Shown: piece by piece, positions 7,909 to 15,954 of the stretch
How positions within the stretch are numbered: the stretch's first letter is position 1
Layout: every line of letters starts with the position of its first letter
Source of the DNA: Streptomyces sp. NRRL B-1347
GTDB taxonomy: Bacteria; Actinomycetota; Actinomycetes; Streptomycetales; Streptomycetaceae
Direction of reading: 5' to 3'
Assembly: GCF_000720325.1 (NCBI RefSeq)
Contig: NZ_JOJM01000001.1
Span: 186,001-250,000, forward strand
DNA length: 64,000 bases
Program-made: the position numbers and the translations under genes
The notes under the pieces: generated by a model
Databases searched by the model: none
Told to the model about the DNA's origin: nothing
What the model saw: the letters and a program-made list of their open reading frames with translations, nothing else

Positions 7909-9156
7909 ATGCGGCGGACGGACCAGGCGGCGCGCGGCCGCGTCCGGTCGGGCCCGCCCCTGCCGGAGCCGGGCCTGCCGGTCCTGCCGGAGCTCGCCGC
8001 CGTGGTCGCGGCCGCGGCGGGCCGCACCCACGCGCCCCCGCCCGGCGGCGACCCGGCGCTGCGCGCGGCGGCCGGCGGCTACTGGGACCGCCGCGGCCTG
8101 CCCGTCGAGCCCGGGCACGTCGCCGCCGCGCCCGGCGCGGCCCCCCTGCTGCTCGCCGTCGCCGCGGCCGTCGGCGGCGACGTCCTGCTGCCCCGGCCGT
8201 GCGCCGCCTGGTGGGAGCCCCAGGTGCGGCTCCTGGGCCGCTCCGTCTACCACGTGCCGACGCCCGCCGAGTGCGGCGGCGTCCCCGACGCGTACGCCCT
8301 CCTGGAGACCGTCCGGCGCGTCCGCGCCGAGGGCGGGGCGCCGCGTCTGCTCGTGCTCTCCGTCGCCGACGACCCGACGGCGACGGTGCCGCCGCCCGAC
8401 GCGGTCCACGAGGCCGTCGAGGCCGCGGCGGGCGAGGGCCTGCACATCGTGAGCGACGAGACGTGGCGCGACACCGTGCACCGCCCGCACGACACCGTCC
8501 TGATCGGCCCCGCCGAGATGGCCCCGGGCCGGGTCACCGTCGTCAGCGACCTCGCCGGTGCCTTCCTGCCGCCCGCCCTGCCCGCCGCCGTCGCCCGCTT
8601 CCCCGCGGACGGCCCGGGCGCCGCGCTGCGCGCCCGCGCCCTCGACGTGCTCACGGCCCTGGGCGCGACCCTGGCCGCGCCGGTCGCCGCCGCGGCGACG
8701 TACGCGCTCGGCGAGCCGGACGAGATCACCGCGCGCCTGGCCGCCGCCAACCGGCTGCACGCGCGCCTGGCCGCCGCCCTGCGCGAGACCGTCGTCGGCG
8801 CGGGCGCGCTCGCCCGGCCCCCCGCGGTCGGCCGACACGTGTACGCCGACCTCGGCCCGCTGCGCGCCGGGCTCGCCGCGCGTGGCGTCACGGACGCGCA
8901 GGAGCTGGAGGACCACCTCCAGGAGCGGCTCGGCCTGCCCGCCCCCGGCGGCCACCGCTTCGGCGACGACATCGACGCGCTGCGCGTACGCCTGTCCACG
9001 GGAGCGCTCCTCGGGCCGGGCCCCGAGGAGCGCTCCCGTGCGCTCAGCGCCCCGGAGCCACTGGAATCGCCGCACGTGGAGCGGGCGTTGGCCAGGATCG
9101 GCTCGGCCCTCGACGACCTCCGCGCGGAAGCACAGCGATGGGAGCCTCCTCGGTGA
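7909..9156 (+). CDS. Aminotransferase-fold protein lacking the catalytic lysine (likely pseudoenzyme)
   Basis: 415 residues from ATG 7909, with GGAGG just upstream. The fold is that of class I/II PLP-dependent aminotransferases: an N-terminal phosphate-cup region (PGAAPLLLAVAAAVGGDVLLP), a central SDETWRDT corresponding to the DE-x-Y/W motif, and a typical C-terminal tail (VRLSTGALLGP ... PHVERALARI). At the place of the Schiff-base lysine, where active enzymes have S-x-S-K-A/S-F, this protein reads SDLAGAF. Moreover I find no lysine anywhere in the 415 residues. It therefore cannot bind PLP in the usual covalent way. It overlaps the following metallo-hydrolase gene by a GTGA junction, so the two are translated together. 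A scaffold or regulatory role is possible. Confidence 0.8.
   Translation: MRRTDQAARGRVRSGPPLPEPGLPVLPELAAVVAAAAGRTHAPPPGGDPALRAAAGGYWDRRGLPVEPGHVAAAPGAAPLLLAVAAAVGGDVLLPRPCAAWWEPQVRLLGRSVYHVPTPAECGGVPDAYALLETVRRVRAEGGAPRLLVLSVADDPTATVPPPDAVHEAVEAAAGEGLHIVSDETWRDTVHRPHDTVLIGPAEMAPGRVTVVSDLAGAFLPPALPAAVARFPADGPGAALRARALDVLTALGATLAAPVAAAATYALGEPDEITARLAAANRLHARLAAALRETVVGAGALARPPAVGRHVYADLGPLRAGLAARGVTDAQELEDHLQERLGLPAPGGHRFGDDIDALRVRLSTGALLGPGPEERSRALSAPEPLESPHVERALARIGSALDDLRAEAQRWEPPR
8998..9039. other. 18-base-pair perfect inverted repeat inside a coding region
   Basis: ACGGGAGCGCTCCTCGGG (8998-9015) and its exact reverse complement (9022-9039) are separated by six bases. The hairpin lies near the 3' end of the aminotransferase-like gene and could slow or end transcription, lowering expression of the coupled metallo-hydrolase. 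There is no T-tract after it. Confidence 0.7.
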
Positions 9157-10277
9157 CGCAGACACAGCAGCAGCCCCAGGACACGGACGCGGACACGGCG
9201 CGGGCACGACGGGCGGACGCGACGGACACAGCGGCCGCGACGGCCGCGACGGACACGACGCCCCCGGCCCGCGCGCCGGGCCGGACATCGACGGACGTCC
9301 GCCGCCCGGTCGCCCCGGCGCGCGGGCCCGGCTCGCCGCGCCTGTGGCCCAAGTCGTTCGCGGACCGGCTCACCGCGCCGCTGCCGGGCCTGCTGGCCTT
9401 CGCGCGGTTCGCCCGCGAAGGCGCCCTCCGGCCCACCCCCGCGGGCCTCGCCGACATCGCCCGGCTGCCCTTCGCACCGGGGCCGCTGCCCCGCGTCGAC
9501 GCCCGTACCGTCGCCGTGACCTGGGCGGGCCACGCCAGCTGGGTCGTGCGGATCGGCGGCCTGACCGTCCTCACCGACCCCGTCTGGTCCCGGCGGATCC
9601 TCGGCACCCCCGCCCGGGTCACCCCCGTCGGCGTGGCCTGGAGCGCGCTGCCGCGCGTCGACGCCGTCGTCATCAGCCACAACCACTACGACCACCTCGA
9701 CGCGCCCACCCTCAAACGGCTGCCACGCGCGACGCCGCTGTTCGTGCCCGCCGGGCTCGGACGGTGGTTCACCCGGCGCCGCTTCACGCGCGTCACCGAG
9801 CTCGACTGGTGGGAGAGCGCCGAACTCGACGGCGTCCGCTTCGGCTTCGTGCCCGCGCACCACTGGTCCAAGCGCGGGCTCAGGGACACCTGCCGGAGCC
9901 TGTGGGGCGGATGGGTGCTCACCGACGGCGAGGGGCAGCGGGTGTACTTCGCCGGGGACACCGGGTACGGGCACTGGTTCGCGCGCATCGGGGAGCGCTA
10001 CCCCGGCATCGACCTCGCCCTGCTGCCCATCGGGGCGTACGAGCCGCGCTGGTGGCTGCGGGACGTGCACTGCGATCCGGAGGAGGCGGTGCGGGCCGCC
10101 CGCGACGTCGGGGCGCGGCGGATGGCCCCCATGCACTGGGGCACGTTCCTGCTGTCCGCCGAGCCGGTGCTCGAACCCCTGGAGCGGGTGCGCGCCGCCT
10201 GGGCAGGGGCGGGCCTCGCCCCCGGTGACCTCTGGGACCTGCCGGTGGGCGGGTCGCGGGTACTGGGTCCCGGCTAG
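9153..10277 (+). CDS. MBL-fold metallo-hydrolase, NAPE-PLD/UlaG-like
   Basis: 374 residues. GTG 9153 overlaps the previous stop (GTGA) and has GGGAG nine bases upstream; an in-frame ATG at 9138 is the alternative. After a disordered, Asp/Ala/Thr-rich N-terminus of about 65 residues comes a metallo-beta-lactamase fold: VTWAGHASWVVR, the metal motif SHNHYDHLD, then PAHHWSKRG, YFAGDTGYG and MHWGTF, supplying the histidines and aspartates for two metals. The pattern WAGHAS...SHNHYDHLD is that of bacterial N-acyl-phosphatidylethanolamine phospholipase D relatives; the substrate is not known. It shares a four-base CTAG with the convergent DedA gene, both using it as stop. Confidence 0.85.
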   Translation: MTQTQQQPQDTDADTARARRADATDTAAATAATDTTPPARAPGRTSTDVRRPVAPARGPGSPRLWPKSFADRLTAPLPGLLAFARFAREGALRPTPAGLADIARLPFAPGPLPRVDARTVAVTWAGHASWVVRIGGLTVLTDPVWSRRILGTPARVTPVGVAWSALPRVDAVVISHNHYDHLDAPTLKRLPRATPLFVPAGLGRWFTRRRFTRVTELDWWESAELDGVRFGFVPAHHWSKRGLRDTCRSLWGGWVLTDGEGQRVYFAGDTGYGHWFARIGERYPGIDLALLPIGAYEPRWWLRDVHCDPEEAVRAARDVGARRMAPMHWGTFLLSAEPVLEPLERVRAAWAGAGLAPGDLWDLPVGGSRVLGPG

Positions 10278-10912
10278 GCCCGCTCCGACGCGGCGCCGCG
10301 CGGGCGCAGACGGCGCCACAGGGCCGGGGCCGTGCTGATGACGACGGTGAGGCCGACCGCCAGGGCCACGCCCTGCCAGGGCTCCTTGAACAGGGAGCCG
10401 CCGAGGATGCCGATGAGCTGGTAGGTGACCGCCCAGGCCAGGCACGCGGGGAGGTTGCCGCGGGCGAACGTGCGCAGCGGCATCCGGGCCAGCAGGCAGG
10501 CCAGCATGACGGGAAGCCGGCCCGCGGGCACGAGCCGGGACAGGACGAGGACCAGGACGCCGTGGTCCCGGAGCTTGTCCTGGGCGCGGGCGAGCCGCTC
10601 CTCGGGCGCGCGGTCGCGGATCGCCTCGAGCCAGCGCGACCCGTTCTTCGAGCGCATGCCGCGCCGCCCGAGCCAGTACAGACCGATGTCGCCGCAGAAC
10701 GCCGCGAGCGAGGCCACGCCGAACACGACGAGCAGCGCGAACGGCGAGGTGTCGCTCTGGTGGAAGGCGACCACCGCCGCCGAGCTGACCAGCGCCCCCG
10801 TCGGCACCACCGGCACCAGGGCGCCGACCACCACGAGCAGGAACAGCGACGGATAGCCGACCGCCTGCTGCGTGGAGTCCGGCGACACCTGGGCCGCGGC
10901 GGCGAGCATCAT
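10274..10912 (-). CDS. DedA family membrane protein
   Basis: 212 residues from ATG 10912 on the minus strand; the start overlaps the stop of the upstream metallo-hydrolase gene (ATGA). Several membrane segments (for example PSLFLLVVVGALVPVVPTGA, SPFALLVVFGVASLAAFCGDIG, and two near the C-terminus) surround the DedA/VTT core, with GDIGLYWLGRRG and the conserved arginine-proline signature SRLVPAGRLPVMLACLLARM. Members take part in lipid carrier or phospholipid flipping at the cytoplasmic membrane. Translational coupling to a metallo-hydrolase suggests joint work on envelope lipids, an inference only. Confidence 0.85.
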   Translation of the reverse strand: MMLAAAAQVSPDSTQQAVGYPSLFLLVVVGALVPVVPTGALVSSAAVVAFHQSDTSPFALLVVFGVASLAAFCGDIGLYWLGRRGMRSKNGSRWLEAIRDRAPEERLARAQDKLRDHGVLVLVLSRLVPAGRLPVMLACLLARMPLRTFARGNLPACLAWAVTYQLIGILGGSLFKEPWQGVALAVGLTVVISTAPALWRRLRPRGAASERA

Positions 10913-11694
10913 CGGGCGGCCTCCGGCCGGACGCTCTCGCCGTGCGCGAGGCGGTGCACCGCCACGTCCGGCGCCCGGCGCGCGGCCTGCCGCACGAACT
11001 CGTCGCCCGGCGTGTGGAACTCGTGCGGCCGCACCGCGTCCATGCCGATCGGCCAGTACGTGCCGTAGTGCACCGGCACCGCGCTGCGCGGCGCGATCCG
11101 CGCCAGGGCCTCCGCGGCGCGGGCCGGGTCGAGGTGGCCGTGCCCCAGATAGGGGCCCCAGCCGCCGACGGGGAGCAGCGCCACGTCGACGGCGCCGACC
11201 TCGTCGGCCATCGCGTCGAACAGGCCGGTGTCCCCGGCGAAGTACGTCCGGGCCGCGCCCTGGACGACGTACCCGAGGGCGGGGGAGCGGTGCGGGCCCA
11301 CCGGCAGGCGGCGGCCGTCGTGCAGGGCGGGCACCACCCGCACGACCACGCCGCCGTCCCCGACGGGCACCTCGTCGCCCGGCGCGACCTCCCTGAACCG
11401 CAGGTGGGACAGGCGGCGAAGCCCCGGCACCGAGCGCGCCGCGCCGCGCGGGACAAGCGCCAGGGTGCCGGGCGCGAGCCGGGCGAGGGACGGCACGTGC
11501 AGATGGTCGGCGTGCAGGTGGGAGAGCAGCACGACGTCGGCGACGGCGGCCTCGGGGGGCGGCAGGGCGCCCCTGCGGCGGCGCAAGTGCGCGAGCCGGC
11601 GCGCGAAGAGAGGATCGGTCAGGACGCGCGTCCCGGAATCCTCGACCGTGCAGGTGGCATGGCCCCACCAAGTGACCGTGACGTCCGGCCGCAC
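10909..11694 (-). CDS. MBL-fold metallo-hydrolase, UlaG-like
   Basis: 261 residues from ATG 11694. Metal-binding motifs are complete: WWGHATCTVE at the N-terminus, SHLHADHLH (about residues 58-66), ALHDGRR, YFAGDTGLF, and PVHYGTYWP near residue 210. The family (beta-lactamase superfamily II, lactonase/UlaG-like) hydrolyses lactone or phosphodiester bonds; substrate unknown. It is the first gene of a two-gene unit with dedA. Confidence 0.85.
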   Translation of the reverse strand: MRPDVTVTWWGHATCTVEDSGTRVLTDPLFARRLAHLRRRRGALPPPEAAVADVVLLSHLHADHLHVPSLARLAPGTLALVPRGAARSVPGLRRLSHLRFREVAPGDEVPVGDGGVVVRVVPALHDGRRLPVGPHRSPALGYVVQGAARTYFAGDTGLFDAMADEVGAVDVALLPVGGWGPYLGHGHLDPARAAEALARIAPRSAVPVHYGTYWPIGMDAVRPHEFHTPGDEFVRQAARRAPDVAVHRLAHGESVRPEAAR

Positions 11695-11775
11695 CGTTCC
11701 TCCTTCGTGTGACTGTCTCCGAGCCTACGGCCAGGAGTAGTGTCGTCGGCTGACGCCAGAGGTGAGGGGGACGCC

Positions 11776-12204
11776 ATGGGAAACACCTGCGGGGGACCGG
11801 CCCGCGCGGTGCGGGTGGCCGCCATCGCCAGCCTGACGCCCCTGGAGGAGCTGGACAGCGACCCGTTCCTCGTCGACTCGCGCAGCCAGCACGCGATGTG
11901 CGCGCGCTGGGCCGCCGCCCACGGCTACGTGGTGACCCGGGAGCTCGTGGTGCGCGGCCTGCGCGCCGACCACGCCGTCTTCTGGAACGACGTCGACGCG
12001 GGCCTCGTCGATCTGTTCGTGGTCCCCTGCCGCCGGGTCCTGGAGCGGGCGCTGCGGTCCGCCGACGAGTTCACCGCGGAGTGCGCCCGGCGCGGCGTCC
12101 GCATCGAGACCGCGGGCTTCGAAGAGCCGTGCTACGACTCCCACATGAAGGCCCGCGTCCACCGCCGCCTCTCCATGCCGACCGCGGGCTACGACGGCTG
12201 CTGA
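11776..12204 (+). CDS. Solo resolvase-like domain protein
   Basis: 142 residues from ATG 11776 (GAGGTGAGGGGG upstream). The order of elements resembles the catalytic domain of serine recombinases: a first strand ending in AAIASLTPLE (possible active Ser), SRSQHAMCARWAAAHGYVV (the usual Q-x-x-x-C/A helix and strand), a strand DLFVVPCRRVLERAL in the place of the D-R-x-x-R segment, and EFTAECARRGVRIETA. The D-R-L-x-R core is altered (PCRRVLERAL), and there is neither a recombinase domain nor a helix-turn-helix. Activity as a recombinase is doubtful. Resemblance is by eye only; it could be a repurposed protein-interaction domain. Confidence 0.5.
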   Translation: MGNTCGGPARAVRVAAIASLTPLEELDSDPFLVDSRSQHAMCARWAAAHGYVVTRELVVRGLRADHAVFWNDVDAGLVDLFVVPCRRVLERALRSADEFTAECARRGVRIETAGFEEPCYDSHMKARVHRRLSMPTAGYDGC

Positions 12205-12293
12205 CCCCCGCTCCGGTGCCCTGGCGCCTGCCGGGTTCCCGGGCCTGTGACAGGCTGAAGGGCAAGGTCGGGTCGTGAGGCGGGCGGAGCGCG

Positions 12294-14453
12294 GTGCGTG
12301 GTGGTCGGTGGCGGACGGTGGGGCGCGGCCTCGGGCGGGTGATCGCCGTCTGGGCGGTGAGCACGCTCACGATGCTGGTCCTCGCCGGCATCCTGCCGGA
12401 CTTCAAGCTCCAGTCGGACGACGGCGACAGCGCCACCCGCATCGCCGTGACGGCGGCCCTCGGCGCGGGCGCCTTCGGCCTCCTCTCCGCGCTGGTGTGG
12501 CCGCTGCTCGTGCGGGCCCTGCTGCTCGTCCCCGCCCTGGTCATCGGCCTGCTCACCTTCTTCCTGAACGGCTCGCTCCTGCTGCTCGCGCTGCGGCTCA
12601 TCCCCGACGGCCGCGGGGACGCGAACGCCGAGACCGCCGTGGTCGTGGCGGCCGTGATGTCGGCGGTGGCGTCGGCGACGGGCGGCGCGCTCGCCGTCCG
12701 CGACGACGACGCGTACCGGCGCCGCCTCTACCGCCTAGCGGACCGCAGGCGCCGCCGTGGCGCGGGACCGCAGCACGCCGGCACCCCGGGCACCGTCTTC
12801 CTCCAGCTCGACGGCGTCGGCCACGACGTCCTGTGCCGCGCGGCGCGCAAGGGCGTGCTGCCCACCGTCGCCCGCTGGCTCGGCGCCGACGGGGGCCCCG
12901 GCGCGCGCGCCACGCACCGGCTCACGCCCTGGCGCACCGACTGGTCGAGCCAGACCGGCGCGAGCCAGCTCGGCATCCTGCACGGCAGCAACCACGACGT
13001 GCCCGCCTTCCGCTGGTACGAGAAGGACACCGGCGAGGTCATGGTGTCCAACCGGCCCGCGTCCGCCGTGGAGCTCCAGCGGCGTGCGATCGCCCGCACC
13101 GGCGACGGCGGCCTGCTCACCTACGACGGCGCGAGCCGCGGCAACCTCTTCAGCGGGGGCGCCGACCAGCTCGCACTCGTGCTCTCCATGGCCGCGCGGC
13201 GCGGCAAGGAGAACCGCTCGCGCGCCGGGTACTTCGCCTACTTCTCCGACCCCGCCAACGCCGTCCGCACCGCCCTGTCCTTCGTCGCCGAGGTCGGCCG
13301 CGAGATCGGCGAGTCGACCCGGGCCCGGCTGCGCCGCCGCCGCCCGCGCGTGAGCAGGGGCGGCCTGTACCCCTTCATCCGCGCCTTCGCCACCGTCGTG
13401 GAGCGCGACGTCGTGGTCGCCGCCGTCATCGGCGACATGCTCGCCGGGCGGGCCGCCGTGTACGCCGACCTCGTGGCGTACGACGAGGTCGCGCACCACT
13501 CCGGGCCCACGAGCGGCGACGCGGAGAAGGTCCTCAGACGGCTCGACCGGTCCCTCGTGCTGCTCTCCCAGGTCGCCGAGCACGCGCCCCGGCCGTACCG
13601 CATCGTGCTGCTCTCCGACCACGGCCAGAGCCCCGGCGAGACCTACCGCGCCCGCTACGGCCTGACCCTCGGCGACCTGGTGCGGGCCGGCTGCGGACTG
13701 CCCGTGCCGCGCAGGGCCCGCCGCACCCGCAGCGGCGCCGAGGCCCGCGCGGCGGTGCGCGCCGCGCTGCGCAGGCCCGTGGAGGAGGGCACCGGCGAGC
13801 ACCGGCCGCGCCGCATCGCCGAGCCCGTGGTGCTCGCGTCCGGGAACCTGGGGCTCGTCTCCTTCCCCGACGTGCCCCACCGCATGACGCGCGAGGAGAT
13901 CGACCGGCGCCACCCCGCGCTCCTGCCGACGCTCGCCAACCACCCGGGCATCGGCTTCCTGCTGGTGCGCAGCGCGGACCGCGGGCCCCTCGTCCTGGGC
14001 GCGCGCGGCGCCGAGGTGTACCTGGACGAGCTGCCCGCGGACCCGGGCCCGGACGCCCTGGGGCCGCTCGCCGACTTCGGGCCCGGCGCCGCCGACGCCG
14101 TGCGGCGCACCGACGGCTTCCCGCACACCGCCGACATCATGGTCAACTCCGCGTACGACCCGCTGGACGGCGAAGTCCTCGCGTTCGAGGAGCAGATCGG
14201 CTCGCACGGCGGGCTCGGCGGCGCCCAGTCCCGGCCGTTCCTGCTGTCCCCGCTCGCGCTCTCGCGGCCCGTCGCCGAGGGCACCGAGCTCGTCGGCGCG
14301 GAGGCCGTGCACCGGGTCCTGCGGCGCTGGCTGCGCGAGGCGCACGGGCCGGAAGTGCCCCGCGTCACACCTGCGGATGATCGCCTTCCGGACCCGGTGG
14401 CACCGACAGCATTTCCGGCCGCCGACCACGTCGTACAGGACAAAACGCAGTGA
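12294..14453 (+). CDS. Holin-like membrane domain fused to alkaline-phosphatase-superfamily phosphodiesterase
   Basis: 719 residues, GTG start at 12294 (in-frame GTG 12318 is possible). Residues about 12-140 contain four hydrophobic segments in the arrangement of the phage_holin_4_2/DUF360-type membrane family (LTMLVLAGILPDFKLQ, LVWPLLVRALLLVPALVIGLL, FFLNGSLLLLALRLIPD). The rest belongs to the alkaline phosphatase superfamily: TVFLQLDGVGHDVL (first metal Asp), TDWSSQTGASQLGILHG (nucleophile Ser/Thr), ADLVAYDEVAHHSG, LLSDHGQSPGETY and GSHGGLGG (metal Asp/His). A membrane-tethered phosphodiesterase or nucleotide pyrophosphatase is likely. It is not part of a prophage. Confidence 0.8.
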   Translation: MRGGRWRTVGRGLGRVIAVWAVSTLTMLVLAGILPDFKLQSDDGDSATRIAVTAALGAGAFGLLSALVWPLLVRALLLVPALVIGLLTFFLNGSLLLLALRLIPDGRGDANAETAVVVAAVMSAVASATGGALAVRDDDAYRRRLYRLADRRRRRGAGPQHAGTPGTVFLQLDGVGHDVLCRAARKGVLPTVARWLGADGGPGARATHRLTPWRTDWSSQTGASQLGILHGSNHDVPAFRWYEKDTGEVMVSNRPASAVELQRRAIARTGDGGLLTYDGASRGNLFSGGADQLALVLSMAARRGKENRSRAGYFAYFSDPANAVRTALSFVAEVGREIGESTRARLRRRRPRVSRGGLYPFIRAFATVVERDVVVAAVIGDMLAGRAAVYADLVAYDEVAHHSGPTSGDAEKVLRRLDRSLVLLSQVAEHAPRPYRIVLLSDHGQSPGETYRARYGLTLGDLVRAGCGLPVPRRARRTRSGAEARAAVRAALRRPVEEGTGEHRPRRIAEPVVLASGNLGLVSFPDVPHRMTREEIDRRHPALLPTLANHPGIGFLLVRSADRGPLVLGARGAEVYLDELPADPGPDALGPLADFGPGAADAVRRTDGFPHTADIMVNSAYDPLDGEVLAFEEQIGSHGGLGGAQSRPFLLSPLALSRPVAEGTELVGAEAVHRVLRRWLREAHGPEVPRVTPADDRLPDPVAPTAFPAADHVVQDKTQ

Positions 14454-14537
14454 TTTTGCAGCGCGTCCCCGGTGCCTGACCATGGGCCCGCGCCCGGCGA
14501 TCCCGGGCGCCCGGCACGACGAGAGGCGCACCACCCC

Positions 14538-15938
14538 ATGCACGACACCGGATCCGCACCACCGTCGGCTCCGGCCCCGAAGCAGGACGCGGCGGCCGCG
14601 CCGCACGACGACGGCAAGCACGCGCGCCGCTTCGGACTCCCCATCGCCACCTGCCTCGTCATGGGCAACATCATCGGCGGCGGCATCTTCCTGCTCCCGG
14701 CCTCCGTCGCGCCCTTCGGCACGATCAGCCTCGTCGCGTTCGCCGTCCTGACCGCGGGCGCCATCGCGCTCGCCCTGGTCTTCGGCCGCCTCGCCGAGCG
14801 GGACCCGCGCACCGGCGGCCCGTACGTGTACGCGCGGGAGGCCTTCGGCGACTTCGCGGGCTTCCTCGCCGCCTGGGCGTACTGGATCACGACCTGGGTG
14901 TCGAACGCGGCGCTCGCCGTCGCCGCCGTCGGCTACCTCGACGTCCTGATGCCCGTGACCGACCACAAGTGGACCGCCTGCCTGGCCGCGCTCGTGCTCC
15001 AGCTGCTGCCCGCGCTCGCCAACCTCGCCGGGACGCGGTACGTCGGCGCCGTGCAGCTCGTCGCCACCGTGCTCAAGTTCCTGCCGCTGCTCCTCGTCGC
15101 CGTCGGCGGGCTCTTCTTCTTCGACCCGGCGAACCTCGGCCCGTTCCGGGCGGGCGACGACAGCGCGCTCGGCGCGGTGTCCGCCGCAGCGGCGATCCTG
15201 CTCTTCTCGTACCTGGGCGTGGAGTCCGCGGCCGTCAGCGCGGGCGAGGTGCGCGACCCGCGGCGCAACGTGGGCCGCGCCACCATCCTGGGCACGCTCG
15301 GCGCCGCCCTCGTCTATCTGCTCGGCACCCTGGCCGTCTTCGGCACCGTCGCGCACGACAAGCTGATCACCTCCACCGCGCCGTTCTCCGACGCCGTGAA
15401 CGTGATGTTCGGCGGCTCCTGGGGCGGCACCGCCGTCGCGCTCGCCGCGCTGGTGTCCATGGTCGGCGCGCTCAACGGCTGGACGCTCCTGAGCGCCCAG
15501 ACGCCGTACGCGGCCGCGAAGGACGGCCTGTTCCCGAGCGCGTTCGCCACCAAGCGGCGCGGCGTGCCCACCGTCGGCGTCCTCGTGACCGTGGTCCTCG
15601 CCTCGCTCCTGACCGTGTACAACTACACGGCGGGGCCTTCCGGGGTCTTCGAGGTCCTCGTGCTCGTCACCACGTTCACGGCCAGCGTGCCCTATCTGCT
15701 CGCCACCGCCGCGCAGATCTACTTCCTGGCCTCGGGGCAGCGCGAGCGGGTGCGCCGCGGGCGCCTGGTGCGCGACGCCGTGCTCGCCTGCGCCGCGTTC
15801 GGCTTCTCGATGTGGCTGGTCGCCGGGGCCGGGTACGCGGCCGTCTACCAGGGCGTCCTGTTCCTCTTCGCGGGCGTGCTCGTGTACGCGTGGATGGCGG
15901 CCCGCCGACAGCGGGCCGCCGGTACGCCTTCCTCCTAG
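14538..15938 (+). CDS. APC-superfamily amino acid permease
   Basis: 466 residues from ATG 14538. After a hydrophilic N-terminus of about 30 residues come about twelve membrane segments. The first carries the APC signature MGNIIGGGIFLLPAS, in which the unwound GSGIF-like stretch binds the amino acid backbone; EFA-type motif AERDPRTGGPYVYAREAFG follows. The overall pattern resembles arginine/agmatine or YjeH-type exchangers. Substrate and direction are not determined. It follows the phosphodiesterase gene by 84 bases and converges with the caspase-like gene. Confidence 0.85.
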   Translation: MHDTGSAPPSAPAPKQDAAAAPHDDGKHARRFGLPIATCLVMGNIIGGGIFLLPASVAPFGTISLVAFAVLTAGAIALALVFGRLAERDPRTGGPYVYAREAFGDFAGFLAAWAYWITTWVSNAALAVAAVGYLDVLMPVTDHKWTACLAALVLQLLPALANLAGTRYVGAVQLVATVLKFLPLLLVAVGGLFFFDPANLGPFRAGDDSALGAVSAAAAILLFSYLGVESAAVSAGEVRDPRRNVGRATILGTLGAALVYLLGTLAVFGTVAHDKLITSTAPFSDAVNVMFGGSWGGTAVALAALVSMVGALNGWTLLSAQTPYAAAKDGLFPSAFATKRRGVPTVGVLVTVVLASLLTVYNYTAGPSGVFEVLVLVTTFTASVPYLLATAAQIYFLASGQRERVRRGRLVRDAVLACAAFGFSMWLVAGAGYAAVYQGVLFLFAGVLVYAWMAARRQRAAGTPSS

Positions 15939-15954
15939 TCCCCGCCCCGCCGCG

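Noticed and set aside
8247..11456. 1069-codon open frame on the minus strand
   Set aside because: It runs antisense through two recognised genes and is Arg/Ala/Pro-rich without motifs.
12294..14453. Prophage or lysis gene because of the holin-like domain
   Set aside because: No other phage genes are near and the protein is mainly a phosphodiesterase.
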